The notes under the pieces: generated by a model
What the model was told of the DNA's origin: nothing
Seen by the model: only the letters and a program-made list of their open reading frames with translations
Databases searched by the model: none
DNA from: Gammaproteobacteria bacterium
GTDB taxonomy: Bacteria; Pseudomonadota; Gammaproteobacteria; Pseudomonadales; Azotimanducaceae
Direction: 5' to 3'
Assembly (NCBI GenBank): GCA_026706425.1
Contig: JAPOYW010000471.1
Location: 1 to 6,195 of the forward strand
Length of the DNA stretch: 6,195 nt
Shown here: in pieces, positions 5,364 to 6,195 of the stretch
Numbering within the stretch: the first letter of the stretch is position 1
Layout of the letters: the number at the start of each line of letters is the position of its first letter
Position numbers and translations under genes: made by a program

Positions 5364-6195
5364 GTGAAGCGATTGGTCGTCTGCTGCGACGGCACCTGGA
5401 ACACGCCGGAGATGGAGAGTCCGACCAACGTCGTCCGGCTCGCCCGGGCCGTACGGCCACGGGACGCGAACCATGTGCTGCAGATCGTCTACTACGACGA
5501 AGGGGTCGGCACACATGGCCCGATCGACAAGATTGTCGGCGGCGCGATGGGTGCCGGACTAGATTTCAACGTCCGCCAAGCCTACCGATTCCTGGCCAGC
5601 AACTACGAGGAAGAGGACGATATCTACCTCTTCGGGTTCAGCCGCGGAGCGTACACGGTTCGAAGCCTGGCCGGGATGATCGGCTTCGCGGGAATGCTCC
5701 GCCGGCACCAACTGACCTCGGTCCACGACGCGTACGAACTCTATCGCGGCGAGAAGGACCCGGCCGGGGCCGGGGCTACGGAGTTCCGGACGTGCCACCG
5801 CACAAGCGTTCCACGCATCACGCTTTTGGGCTGTTGGGACACCGTCGGGGCAATGGGCATCCCCGACAAGCTACCCGGCATCGGTCTCGACGAACTGTTC
5901 AACAAGCGCTACCGATGGGTGAACACGAAACTCGGCGCGCACGTCGACAACGCGCTGCACGCTATGTCCATCGACGAACGGCGCAAGGAGTTCGAGCCAA
6001 CACCCATGGAAAGCGCGACGGCGGGACAGACGCTCAGGCAGGTTTGGTTCCCGGGCGACCACGGCTCGGTGGGCGGTGGCGAACCTCACAAGGAACCGCT
6101 CGCTCGCGCCGCCCTCGAATGGATGGTCGAGTCCACCGCGAACGTTGGCCTCGGCCTCGCCGTGGACGCTCGCTTCGAGGGCATGCTGGCCTGCG
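5364..6195 (+). CDS. DUF2235-family alpha/beta hydrolase (Tle1-like fold), C-terminus beyond the window
   Basis: From the GTG at 5364 the frame stays open for 277 codons to the window edge. It starts KRLVVCCDGTWNTPE, with SPTNVVRLARAV and YYDEGVGT, the standard opening of the DUF2235 (PF09994) family. The nucleophile elbow is GFSRGAYTVRSLAG (91-104) with Ser93. Likely partners are Asp159 (in GCWDTVGAMGIP) and His233 (in WFPGDHGSVGGG), giving a Ser-Asp-His triad. HAMSIDERRKEFEPT (199-213) is another family signature. DUF2235 proteins include type VI secretion phospholipase effectors of the Tle1 group, but many are stand-alone, cytoplasmic proteins of unknown role. No VgrG, PAAR, immunity or other secretion gene is visible here, and no signal peptide or membrane segment is seen, so the effector role is not supported. 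Family length of roughly 350-400 residues suggests about a quarter is missing. The 122-bp gap upstream suggests an independent gene. Confidence 0.9.
   Translation, partial: MKRLVVCCDGTWNTPEMESPTNVVRLARAVRPRDANHVLQIVYYDEGVGTHGPIDKIVGGAMGAGLDFNVRQAYRFLASNYEEEDDIYLFGFSRGAYTVRSLAGMIGFAGMLRRHQLTSVHDAYELYRGEKDPAGAGATEFRTCHRTSVPRITLLGCWDTVGAMGIPDKLPGIGLDELFNKRYRWVNTKLGAHVDNALHAMSIDERRKEFEPTPMESATAGQTLRQVWFPGDHGSVGGGEPHKEPLARAALEWMVESTANVGLGLAVDARFEGMLAC

Noticed and set aside
5364..6195. Type VI secretion lipase effector (Tle1) assignment for the DUF2235 gene
   Set aside because: The fold is shared, but no secretion, adaptor or immunity gene is visible and the C-terminal part is outside the window, so the toxin role is not supported.

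Overview
The window is GC-rich DNA with tightly packed genes and a strong G/C preference at third codon positions. It looks like the chromosome of a high-GC Pseudomonadota bacterium. The first gene is a very clear proteobacterial-type 4-hydroxyphenylpyruvate dioxygenase whose iron ligands fall at the same residue numbers as in Pseudomonas. I cannot fix the genus, and an uncultured marine or soil lineage is only a guess.

Left part (1-1799): the first 63 bases are the start of a leftward gene for an Lrp/AsnC-family regulator. It is separated by a 135-bp divergent intergenic region from a rightward two-gene operon. That operon is hppD (tyrosine/phenylalanine catabolism, 4-hydroxyphenylpyruvate to homogentisate) and a GTG-initiated VOC (glyoxalase/extradiol dioxygenase fold) gene whose start overlaps the hppD stop by 4 bp. 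The shared promoter region holds a 14-bp near-palindrome and a 9-bp direct repeat at 30-bp spacing, candidate binding sites for the divergent regulator. The next enzymes of the homogentisate route (hmgA, maiA, fahA) are not visible.

Middle part (1800-5241): after a 164-bp gap come a cytoplasmic type-I sulfatase/phosphonate monoester hydrolase-like enzyme (GTG start, formylglycine motif C-M-P-A-R) and, 104 bp later, an amidohydrolase of the N-acyl-D-amino-acid deacylase superfamily (COG3653-like). The amidohydrolase keeps the HxH, the Cys and the catalytic Asp but lacks recognisable counterparts of two zinc-binding histidines. These two hydrolases could act one after another on an unknown conjugated substrate, but nothing in the sequence proves that.

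Right part (5242-6195): a 122-bp gap with three small GC-rich hairpins precedes a DUF2235 alpha/beta-hydrolase gene (GTG start, strong Shine-Dalgarno), cut by the window end after 277 codons. It has a G-F-S-R-G nucleophile elbow and likely Asp and His triad partners.

No RNA genes, mobile elements, CRISPR arrays or integration sites were seen. Most of the window is conventional metabolism. The parts worth a second look are the coupled VOC gene, the unassigned sulfatase/amidohydrolase pair, and the divergent control region.
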